Made by a program: the position numbers and the translations under genes. A DNA stretch of 64,000 nucleotides from Arcobacter cloacae (GTDB lineage: Bacteria; Campylobacterota; Campylobacteria; Campylobacterales; Arcobacteraceae): contig NZ_CP053833.1 in NCBI RefSeq assembly GCF_013201935.1, positions 310,001 to 374,000 of the forward strand, in the 5' to 3' direction. Shown one piece after another: positions 1 through 7,642 of the stretch. The notes beneath the pieces were generated by a model, which was given only the letters and a program-made list of their open reading frames with translations, was not told the DNA's origin and made no database searches. Numbering within the stretch: the stretch's first letter is position 1; the number at the start of each line of letters is the position of its first letter.

Positions 1-2233
1 TTTAAGTGGAAAAAAATATATTTCAAGTTTGAACGAACTTACAAAAAAGAATACTAAAAATAGTAAAATAATTTTAGTTACTCCTTATGATTTAAACTAT
101 TTTTCTTTAACTTTAGATGATACACTCTTTTTTAATTTAGTTTTATCAAAACCTGTAGATGTTCAAAAATTAAAGAATTTTATAAAAAATGAGAGTGAAA
201 AGTTAGAAAAAAGAAATATTCTTGAAAAAAAGAATAATATTTTGGCAAAAGTTGTTGATTTACATCCTGCAAAAATAGCGGTTTATGATATGAATGGAGT
301 TTTATTTTATGCAAATAGTAATTATTTGGAATCTAATAATTTAACTTTACATCATATAGATAAACTAACTTTTGATGAGATAAGTCAATGTAATATTGGT
401 TTTAAAAATATAAAAGAAAAACTTCAAATAACAAATAGTTTTATAAATCAAAGAGAAGAGAATAATCGTTGGTTTGAATCAACTTTCTATATTATTTCAA
501 ATGAGTTTATAATTCATAACTGCATAGATATAACTACTCAAAAACAAAAAGAGTTACAACTAGAACAATCAGCAATATTTTTTGAAAATAGTAATGAAGG
601 GATAATTATTACTGATTCAAAAGGTAAAATTGTATCTATAAATAAATCTTTCTCAAAAATTACAGGATATAGAAAAGATGAAGTTATAGGAAAAAGTCCT
701 TCTATTTTAAATTCTGGAATTCACGATAAGCAGTTTTATGAAGGTATGTGGGAGAGTTTGAAAAATAATTCAGCTTGGCAAGGTGAAATTTGGAATAAAA
801 GAAAAAATGGAGAGATATATCCAGAGTGGTTAAGTATAGCAAAAGCTGTAAATCCAAAGTATAATGAAGAGTTTTATATAGCAATTTTCACAGATATTAC
901 CTCTTTAAAAGAAGCAGATAGAAAATTACATTTTTATGCAAATCACGATATCTTAACAAAATTAGCAAATAGAGTTCAGTTTGAATCACACTTAAAAAGC
1001 ACTATTGAATCGTGTAAAAGAAGAAATTCAAAAATTGCTTTGTTTTTTGTAGATTTAGATAAGTTCAAAGATGTAAATGATACTTATGGGCATACAGTTG
1101 GTGATGAGATGTTAAAAACTGTTGCAAAAAGATTAGAACAAAGTATTAGAAAAGAGGATTTTATAGCAAGACTTGGTGGTGATGAGTTTGTTTTGATTAT
1201 CAAAGATGTGAAAAACGATGAAGATATGTTAAATCTTGCACATAAAATAAATGAAAATATAAAAGAACCAATTGTAATAACAGATAAAGTATTTTTTATG
1301 TCTTTATCTATTGGAATTTCAATTTTTCCAGACCATGGAAAAGATAGTGAAGATTTAATCAAACACTCAGATGCTGCTATGTATGAAGTTAAAGAAAATG
1401 GAAGAAATGGTTATAGATTATATAATCAAAACATGACAGATAAAATCTCTTTAAAAGTAACAGTTCAAAATGAGTTAAAAATGGCTATTGCTAAAGATGA
1501 ATTTGAGATGTATTATCAAGCTGTTGTTGATGTTCAAACAAAAAAGATAGTTGGAGCTGAAGCACTTGTTAGATGGAATCATAAAAAAAGAGGAATTTTA
1601 ACTCCTATTCATTTTATAGATTTTATAGATGAGGGTGGAATGAGTGTTGAATTTGGTGAATTAGTTTTTAGAAAAGTTCTAAATGATATGCAAATTATAA
1701 ATTCAAAATTAAAACAACAAAATTTTAAAATCTCTATAAATATCTCTCCTGAACACTTTTTTAAATATACTTTTGTGGAAGATATAGAGAGCTTTTGTAA
1801 TGATTTTTCAATAGATTCAAAACAAATAGAACTTGAAATGCTTGAAACAAATATTATGAAAAATTCAGAGATATCTCAAAAGAAAATAGCACTTTTAAAT
1901 GAAAAAGGTTTTAATATAGCTTTAGATGATTTTGGAACAGGATATTCATCTTTGAGTTACCTAAAAAATTTTAAAGTAAATAAACTAAAGATAGACCAAT
2001 CATTTATAAGAGATTTTTTAGAAGATAATAATGATAAAGCTATAGTGCAAGCTATTATAAATCTTGCAAATATATTTAACCTAAAAGTTCAAGCAGAAGG
2101 TGTTGAAACAAAGGAGCATGAAAAACTCCTTGAAACTTTAAAGTGTAGTTTAGCACAAGGATATTTTTATAATAAACCTATTCCTTTGATTAAGTTTCTT
2201 GATTTTGTAATCAAGGATAAAAATGAAAATTAG
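1..2233 (+). CDS. Partial response-regulator-type PAS-PAS-GGDEF-EAL cyclic-di-GMP enzyme
   Basis: The reading frame is open from base 2, so the gene starts left of the window. The first visible residues, with a conserved Lys-Pro in SKPVDVQKLK, look like the end of a receiver domain. Two PAS domains follow (about bases 240-540 and 560-905), then GGDEF (about 930-1430) and EAL (about 1450-2200). The GGDEF motif is intact at 1175-1189, EAL is intact at 1559-1567, and the DDFGTGYSS loop is present, so both diguanylate cyclase and phosphodiesterase activity are possible. Which dominates cannot be told from sequence. The stop codon overlaps the next gene by 11 bp, so the cobalamin-binding protein is probably translationally coupled. 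A TTG at 29 is not the true start, because in-frame codons continue upstream. Confidence 0.9.
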   Translation, partial: LSGKKYISSLNELTKKNTKNSKIILVTPYDLNYFSLTLDDTLFFNLVLSKPVDVQKLKNFIKNESEKLEKRNILEKKNNILAKVVDLHPAKIAVYDMNGVLFYANSNYLESNNLTLHHIDKLTFDEISQCNIGFKNIKEKLQITNSFINQREENNRWFESTFYIISNEFIIHNCIDITTQKQKELQLEQSAIFFENSNEGIIITDSKGKIVSINKSFSKITGYRKDEVIGKSPSILNSGIHDKQFYEGMWESLKNNSAWQGEIWNKRKNGEIYPEWLSIAKAVNPKYNEEFYIAIFTDITSLKEADRKLHFYANHDILTKLANRVQFESHLKSTIESCKRRNSKIALFFVDLDKFKDVNDTYGHTVGDEMLKTVAKRLEQSIRKEDFIARLGGDEFVLIIKDVKNDEDMLNLAHKINENIKEPIVITDKVFFMSLSIGISIFPDHGKDSEDLIKHSDAAMYEVKENGRNGYRLYNQNMTDKISLKVTVQNELKMAIAKDEFEMYYQAVVDVQTKKIVGAEALVRWNHKKRGILTPIHFIDFIDEGGMSVEFGELVFRKVLNDMQIINSKLKQQNFKISINISPEHFFKYTFVEDIESFCNDFSIDSKQIELEMLETNIMKNSEISQKKIALLNEKGFNIALDDFGTGYSSLSYLKNFKVNKLKIDQSFIRDFLEDNNDKAIVQAIINLANIFNLKVQAEGVETKEHEKLLETLKCSLAQGYFYNKPIPLIKFLDFVIKDKNEN

Positions 2234-3308
2234 TGAATTAAAATATGATGTAACACCTATTTCTTTAGAATATTTCAAACAAAGAAGTTTTGAGATAATA
2301 TTTGAAGTTTTTAATTCTATGAATACATTAGACGATGAGCTAATAAAAGAGTATATTTTAACTATTGGAAGTGATGAGTTATATGAATCCTTGAAATATC
2401 ATTATGATATTGTTTATAGTTCAATTTTAACAAAGAATTATGATTTGCTAAAAGATTTTTTTATATGGAAATATAGTGTTTACAAAAGTAGAGGTGTAGA
2501 TACAGATTGTTTTTTAAAAGAGTATGAACTTTGGAAAGAAGTTATATCAAATAGTCTTTATATCTCCCATTCAAGTGAAATAAATATTATCTATGATTAT
2601 TTGATTTTGAACCATGAAAAATTTAAATTAAATGCTCAAGAGACAAAAAAAATAGTAGTAAATAAAAAATATCAAGAGCTATTTGATGAGCTTTTATTTT
2701 GTTTATTAAATGGAGAAAAAAGTAAATTTTATGATTTAGTTCAAAAAAATCTAAATCTTTTTGATAATAATATTTTTCTTTTTATTCAAGAATTAATAAA
2801 TCCTTTGATGTATAAAGTAGGTCAATTATGGCAACTAAATGAATTAAGTGTTGCAAAAGAGCATTTAGCTAGTTCATTAATTGATGAGGTAGTTAATTAT
2901 TATATAAAAGATAATTTTTTTGAAGATAGCAATAAACAAAAAGCAATTACTTCAACAGTTGGAGATGAGTCTCATAATTTAGGGATAAAAATTGTAGGGA
3001 AATTCTTAGAAAGTAATGGATTTAATGTAAAAAATTTAGGTTCAAAAATATCAAATAAAGAGTTAATAAATTCAATTTATGATTTAAAACCTAATTTAGT
3101 TGTTTTAAGTGTTACTCTTCCTTCCAATGTTGCAACATTACAACAAATAGTAAAAGAATTAAAAAGTGACTATAATCTTTTTTCTGGAAAAATTATTGTT
3201 GGTGGGCAAGGATTATTTGTGAATAATAAAATAATTCCCATAAAAGAAGCAGATTTTTGCAGTAAAAATTTAGAGGACTTAAAAGAGTTTTTACAAACTT
3301 TAAAATAG
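2223..3308 (+). CDS. Cobalamin-binding protein with CarH-like light-sensor signature
   Basis: A 361-residue soluble protein. The C-terminal half (about 150-361) is a B12-binding module. A helical cap carries W203-x9-E213-H214, exactly the Wx9EH motif of CarH-type photoreceptors. A Rossmann domain follows with E249-x-H251-xx-G254, 41 residues to S296-x-T298, and a Gly-Gly at 327-328. H251 would be the lower cobalt ligand. The N-terminal 145 residues are helical-looking and match no domain I recognise; there is no MerR DNA-binding domain. The start overlaps the upstream GGDEF-EAL gene by 11 bp and has an AGGA about 6 nt before the ATG. The lipid-modifying fusion follows after 3 bp. The B12-binding call is strong; light sensing is inferred from the motif. 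It could instead sense cobalamin or redox state. Confidence 0.85.
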   Translation: MKISELKYDVTPISLEYFKQRSFEIIFEVFNSMNTLDDELIKEYILTIGSDELYESLKYHYDIVYSSILTKNYDLLKDFFIWKYSVYKSRGVDTDCFLKEYELWKEVISNSLYISHSSEINIIYDYLILNHEKFKLNAQETKKIVVNKKYQELFDELLFCLLNGEKSKFYDLVQKNLNLFDNNIFLFIQELINPLMYKVGQLWQLNELSVAKEHLASSLIDEVVNYYIKDNFFEDSNKQKAITSTVGDESHNLGIKIVGKFLESNGFNVKNLGSKISNKELINSIYDLKPNLVVLSVTLPSNVATLQQIVKELKSDYNLFSGKIIVGGQGLFVNNKIIPIKEADFCSKNLEDLKEFLQTLK

Positions 3309-3311
3309 ATA

Positions 3312-6300
3312 ATGAATAAAATAAATAATTTAACAAATATAAAAATCGCATTTTTATTTGTGGTTTTTTGTAATGCAGTTGTTGATGTCTCACATAAAGT
3401 GCTACTTCAAAATATAGCTTTTAAAATCTTTGATGGTTCAACACAAGTTATTTGGATTTCTATTATAAATGCTTTAATAATCATTCCATTTTTACTTTTG
3501 TTTACTGTTAGTGGATATTTGTCTGATAAGTATAATAAAAAAGATATTTTAGTTTATGGTGCTGTTTCATCATTTTTGTTATCTGTTTTGATGGTGATTT
3601 CCTATTTAAGTGAAAATTTTTATTTTGCCATGTTTGCTTTAGTTTTATTAGCTGTTCAAAGTGCTATTTATTCTCCTGCAAAATTCGGATTGATTCTTGA
3701 TATTTATGGTAAAAAAGAGTTATCAAAGGGAAATGCAGCTTTACAATCAATCTCAATTATCGCTATTTTATTTGCAATTGGAATTACTTCTTTAGTGTTT
3801 GAAAATTTTTACAATTTAAATAATCTTCAAAATCTAAATACAAAAGAGCAGTTATTAACAGCAATTTTACCTTTGACTTATTATATTTTACCAGTGGCTT
3901 TACTAGAAATGATAGTCTCTTTTGCATTCTTACGAAGAATAAATACAAGTTATATAAAAAATGAAGAGTTAAACTTAAACAAACAAGAGTTATTTCAAGG
4001 TAAATTATTAGTAAATAATATAAAAACAATTGCTTCAAATAATGTAATTTTTTTAAGTGTAATTGGTTTATCAATTTTTTGGGGAGTTTCACAAGCTTCT
4101 ATGGCTGTATTTCCATCTTTTGCAAAGATGTATTTAAATATTACAGATGTGTTTGTAATAAATGGAGTTATAGCTGCTTCAGGAATAGGAATAGCAATAG
4201 GTTCTATTATTTATTCAAGATTCTCAAAATTTTATATAGAAGTTGGAACTATTCCTCTTTCAGCCCTTGGAATGGCTACAACTTTATATTTATCGACAAT
4301 CGTAGAAACACCATTTTTACTTGCTATTAGCTTTTTGTTTTTTGGAATTTTTGGAGGAATGTTTGTTGTTCCTTTAAATGCATTAATTCAGTTTAATGCT
4401 AAAAAAAAGGTTTTAGGAACAATTCTTGCAGGAAATAATTGGTTTCATTCACTTGCTATGTTTTTGATGCTAACTCTTACAACAACAGTATCATATTTTG
4501 ATTTAGACCCTTTAAAAACTATCTATTTAATAGTTGTGATAATAGTTTTAGGGACAATTTATACAATTGTTAAATTACCACAATCTTTAATATTGATTTT
4601 TTTAAAAACAATTGTTGGTTTTAGATATAAACTTGAAGTAAATGGAATAAAAAATATTCCTTCAAATGGTGGAGTTTTATTATTAGGAAATCACATTTCA
4701 TGGCTTGATTGGGCTATTGTTTTGATGTCAGTTCCAAGAGAAGTTAGATTTGTTATGGATAAAACCATTTACAATAAATGGTATATAAATTGGATTTTAA
4801 AGTTATTTAAAACAATCCCAATATCAAGTAATTCAAGTAAAACAACTATTAAGCTTGTTGCAAAAGAGCTTGATGAGGGAAATATTGTTGTACTTTTTCC
4901 AGAAGGTTCAATCACTAGAAATGGACATTTAGGGGAGTTTAAAAAAGGTTTTGAAAAGATTTTAGAACTTACTAACACAGATGTTAAAGTTGTTCCTTTT
5001 TATATTAGGGGACTTTGGGAATCTATGTTTAGTAGAGCAAATAAAAAGTTTAAAAATTCTAAAAAAACTTCTATTGTAACTGTTCTATTTTCAAGGGCAT
5101 TAAGTAAAGAAAAATCAAATGCAATAAGAATCAAACAAGAAGTTATAAATCTCTCAACAAAAGCTTGGCAAGAGCATATAAGAAATCTAAAACCTTTAAA
5201 TGAGACTATTTTTGATAGATTAAAAGAGCTTTCAAATGAGTTGATTTTTGTTGATTCAACAGGAGTTGAGTTAAGTGGACATAAATTTTTAACTGCTTCA
5301 ATTTTATTTAAAAATTTACTAAGAAAAGAGTTAAAAGAACAAAATGTTGGTCTATTATTACCTTCAACTGCAGCAGGAGCTTTTATAAACTATACGATGT
5401 TGATGATGGGAAAAACAGCTGTAAATCTAAACTATACAAGCGAAATAAATTCTTTAAAAGAGGCATTAATTCAAGCAGAGATAAAAACAATTATAACTTC
5501 AAAGAAATTTATAGAAAAATTAGAATCAAAAGCAATAGATTTAAAAGAGATTTTAAATGTTGTAAATGTGATTTATCTTGAAGATTTGAAAACAAAAATC
5601 ACTAAAAGCAAAGGTTTAATAACTCTAATTAGCATAAAACTTTTACCTAGTTTTATGCTAAAAATATTACATCTAAAAAAGATAAAAAAAGATGATACTG
5701 TTATTATTTTATTCTCTTCAGGAAGTGAAGGAAAACCCAAAGGTGTTGAATTAACATCAGATAATATTTTAGGAAATGCTCAACAAATAGCAAATATCAT
5801 AAATGTTTCACATGAAGATACAATGTTAGGAACATTACCTTTATTTCATGCTTTTGGAATAGTTGTAACAACATATTTGCCTTTGATTGAAGGAATAAAA
5901 TGTGTAGCTCATCCAGACCCAACTGATGGACTTGCAATTGCTAAATTAACAGTAACTCACAAAGCAACTATTATGACGGGAACTTCTACATTTTTTAGAC
6001 TTTATGCAAAAAATACAAAAATACATCCTTTGATGTTTGAAAGTCTAAGATTGGTTGTTGCAGGAGCTGAAAAATTAAGAGAAGATGTAAAATTTGAATT
6101 TAAAAAAAGATTTGGAAAAGATATTTTAGAAGGTTTTGGAACAACTGAGACTTCACCTGTGGCTACTTGTAATTTACCAGATGTAATAGCACCTGATTTT
6201 ACTATTCAAATAGGAAATAAAAATGGAACAGTTGGTATGCCAATTCCAGGAACTACAATAAAAATAGTTGACCCTCAAACCTATAAAGAATTAAATACAA

Positions 6301-6791
6301 ATGAAGAGGGAATGATTCTAATTTCAGGTATTCAAGTAATGCGTGGATATTTAAAAAATGAGGAAAAAACAGCTCAAGTTTTAAAAACTATAAAAGGCAA
6401 AACTTATTACATAACAGGAGACAAAGGTCGTATTGATGAAGATGGATTTTTAACTATAGTTGATAGATATTCAAGGTTTGCTAAAATTGGTGGGGAAATG
6501 ATAAGTCTTAGTTTAGTTGAAGAAAAAATTTCTAAGTTAATAGATTTTGAACAAAATCCTTTAGTTGATTTTATTGTTACAAATATTGAAGATGAGAAAA
6601 AAGGTGAAACTATAGTTTTACTTATTACAAATGTAAATGATGAGTTTATTTTGGATTTAAAACAAAAGATTATAAGTAATTTTGATAATAAATTAATGAT
6701 TCCTTTAAATATAAAAATTATTAATGAAATCCCTAAATTAGGGAGTGGAAAGAGAGATTATAGCACTTCAAAGACTCTTGCAAAGCAATAA
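3312..6791 (+). CDS. Lysophospholipid transporter / acyltransferase / acyl-ACP synthetase fusion (LplT-Aas type)
   Basis: One 1159-residue polypeptide joins three activities. Residues 1 to about 420 are a 12-helix MFS transporter like LplT. About 440-620 is a PlsC-type acyltransferase, with the HX4D motif NHISWLDW near residue 460 and a second motif FPEGSITRNG. About 640-1159 is an AMP-forming acyl-ACP/CoA synthetase with the P-loop SSGSEGKPKG near residue 803. In E. coli LplT and Aas are separate proteins that bring lysophospholipids across the inner membrane and re-acylate them; fused versions are known in other bacteria. All core motifs are present and the length suits a full fusion. It begins 3 bp after the B12-binding gene, so it is probably in the same transcript. 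Confidence 0.9.
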   Translation: MNKINNLTNIKIAFLFVVFCNAVVDVSHKVLLQNIAFKIFDGSTQVIWISIINALIIIPFLLLFTVSGYLSDKYNKKDILVYGAVSSFLLSVLMVISYLSENFYFAMFALVLLAVQSAIYSPAKFGLILDIYGKKELSKGNAALQSISIIAILFAIGITSLVFENFYNLNNLQNLNTKEQLLTAILPLTYYILPVALLEMIVSFAFLRRINTSYIKNEELNLNKQELFQGKLLVNNIKTIASNNVIFLSVIGLSIFWGVSQASMAVFPSFAKMYLNITDVFVINGVIAASGIGIAIGSIIYSRFSKFYIEVGTIPLSALGMATTLYLSTIVETPFLLAISFLFFGIFGGMFVVPLNALIQFNAKKKVLGTILAGNNWFHSLAMFLMLTLTTTVSYFDLDPLKTIYLIVVIIVLGTIYTIVKLPQSLILIFLKTIVGFRYKLEVNGIKNIPSNGGVLLLGNHISWLDWAIVLMSVPREVRFVMDKTIYNKWYINWILKLFKTIPISSNSSKTTIKLVAKELDEGNIVVLFPEGSITRNGHLGEFKKGFEKILELTNTDVKVVPFYIRGLWESMFSRANKKFKNSKKTSIVTVLFSRALSKEKSNAIRIKQEVINLSTKAWQEHIRNLKPLNETIFDRLKELSNELIFVDSTGVELSGHKFLTASILFKNLLRKELKEQNVGLLLPSTAAGAFINYTMLMMGKTAVNLNYTSEINSLKEALIQAEIKTIITSKKFIEKLESKAIDLKEILNVVNVIYLEDLKTKITKSKGLITLISIKLLPSFMLKILHLKKIKKDDTVIILFSSGSEGKPKGVELTSDNILGNAQQIANIINVSHEDTMLGTLPLFHAFGIVVTTYLPLIEGIKCVAHPDPTDGLAIAKLTVTHKATIMTGTSTFFRLYAKNTKIHPLMFESLRLVVAGAEKLREDVKFEFKKRFGKDILEGFGTTETSPVATCNLPDVIAPDFTIQIGNKNGTVGMPIPGTTIKIVDPQTYKELNTNEEGMILISGIQVMRGYLKNEEKTAQVLKTIKGKTYYITGDKGRIDEDGFLTIVDRYSRFAKIGGEMISLSLVEEKISKLIDFEQNPLVDFIVTNIEDEKKGETIVLLITNVNDEFILDLKQKIISNFDNKLMIPLNIKIINEIPKLGSGKRDYSTSKTLAKQ

Positions 6792-6838
6792 ATAACTTCA
6801 TAAATTCAAAAAAGAGTAATTTGTGAGTCATTTGTTTG

Positions 6839-6867
6839 TTACAATTTAAATTGATAATAAATTGTAA
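6839..6867. promoter_or_regulatory. Inverted repeat upstream of the Cas6-like gene
   Basis: Ten-base arms TTACAATTTA and TAAATTGTAA are perfect complements separated by 9 nt, ending 16 bp before the ATG at 6884. TACAAT inside the left arm could be a -10 box, in which case the repeat would be an operator rather than a transcribed hairpin. If transcription starts further upstream, it would form a 5' UTR hairpin. Its role is unknown. Confidence 0.45.
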
Positions 6868-6883
6868 TGATAAAGAGTTTAAA

Positions 6884-7621
6884 ATGACTATATTTGAACT
6901 AAAATGCGAAGCATACCTAAAAGAGAATATTGAATTAAAAGATAGTTTTGATATTTTGTCAAAATATATAAGTAGTTCGATTTTTTTTAATAAAAAATGT
7001 GATGAAGTTGTTAAAAATTCTATTAAAGATTACTGTTTTGGTAATTTTTATCCAATAGAAAAAGATAGAATTTATAAAAAAGATAAAACTTATAAGTTTG
7101 TCATTAGAACTATAAACAAAGAATTGATAGATTGTTTAGAGTTTTTACTTGTAAAAAATTTAGATAATAGTTTTTTACAAGTTTTAAGTTGTGAAAAGAA
7201 AGAGATAGAACAGTTTTTCATTAGTGAGTTATATAGTGCTACACCTGTAATTGTTTCAGATAGAAGAGATGAAAAAGGAAAACAGCTTTTTTGGTCACTT
7301 CATTATAATGGAGATATGGAAGCTTTACAAAATAGACTCCATAATAATCTTGAAAAAAAATTAAGATATTTTTATAGTGAAGAGCTTAAAGAATCAAAAA
7401 GTTTTATTCAAGAAATAGAGTTGAAAAATCAAAAGCCTCAATCTATATATTTTAAAACTATCAATAATAAAAAAGAAAAAATTGTAAGATTAATAGGAAA
7501 TAAGTTAAAAATTATTCCAAATAAAGATGAAACTTCTCAAAAATTAGCTTTTTTATCATTAGCTGTTGGACTTGGTGAAAAAAGTGGTTTAGGTGGAGGG
7601 TTTTGTTTTGGTAGGGGATAA
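6884..7621 (+). CDS. Orphan Cas6-like RNA endonuclease homologue
   Basis: A 245-residue protein ending in a glycine-rich loop (GLGEKSGLGGGFCFGRG, residues 229-245) that resembles the C-terminal signature of Cas6 CRISPR-RNA processing enzymes. The middle segment ATPVIVSD near 119-126 and the spacing of the two halves also fit the double ferredoxin-like Cas6 fold. I chose ATG 6884 because AAAGAG precedes it; an in-frame TTG at 6836 lies inside the inverted repeat and has no ribosome site. No other cas gene and no repeat array lies in the window. The first histidine is H140, so the N-terminal catalytic His used by several Cas6 enzymes is absent. It may use other residues, only bind RNA, or be a diverged paralogue. 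Confidence 0.7.
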   Translation: MTIFELKCEAYLKENIELKDSFDILSKYISSSIFFNKKCDEVVKNSIKDYCFGNFYPIEKDRIYKKDKTYKFVIRTINKELIDCLEFLLVKNLDNSFLQVLSCEKKEIEQFFISELYSATPVIVSDRRDEKGKQLFWSLHYNGDMEALQNRLHNNLEKKLRYFYSEELKESKSFIQEIELKNQKPQSIYFKTINNKKEKIVRLIGNKLKIIPNKDETSQKLAFLSLAVGLGEKSGLGGGFCFGRG

Positions 7622-7642
7622 ATTCTTCTAAGAAGATTTATC
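7617..7642. terminator. Hairpin between convergent cas6-like and glnD genes
   Basis: GATAAAT and ATTTATC pair, continued by CTTC/GAAG with one bulged T, across the 6-bp gap between the two convergent stop codons. There is no T-run on either side, so this is a hairpin that may protect 3' ends rather than a classical intrinsic terminator. Confidence 0.35.

Noticed and set aside
702-1362. Open frames on the minus strand within the GGDEF-EAL gene
   Set aside because: They lie entirely under a motif-rich gene, have no ribosome site and give low-complexity Phe/Ser/Leu-rich products, typical of AT-rich antisense frames.
3784-4978. Both-strand open frames inside the LplT-Aas fusion
   Set aside because: Shadows of the membrane-spanning region; no independent domain or start signal.
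6839-7621. CRISPR repeats near the Cas6-like gene
   Set aside because: No direct repeats of 20-40 bp at regular spacing were seen anywhere in the window; the only structure is a single inverted repeat.
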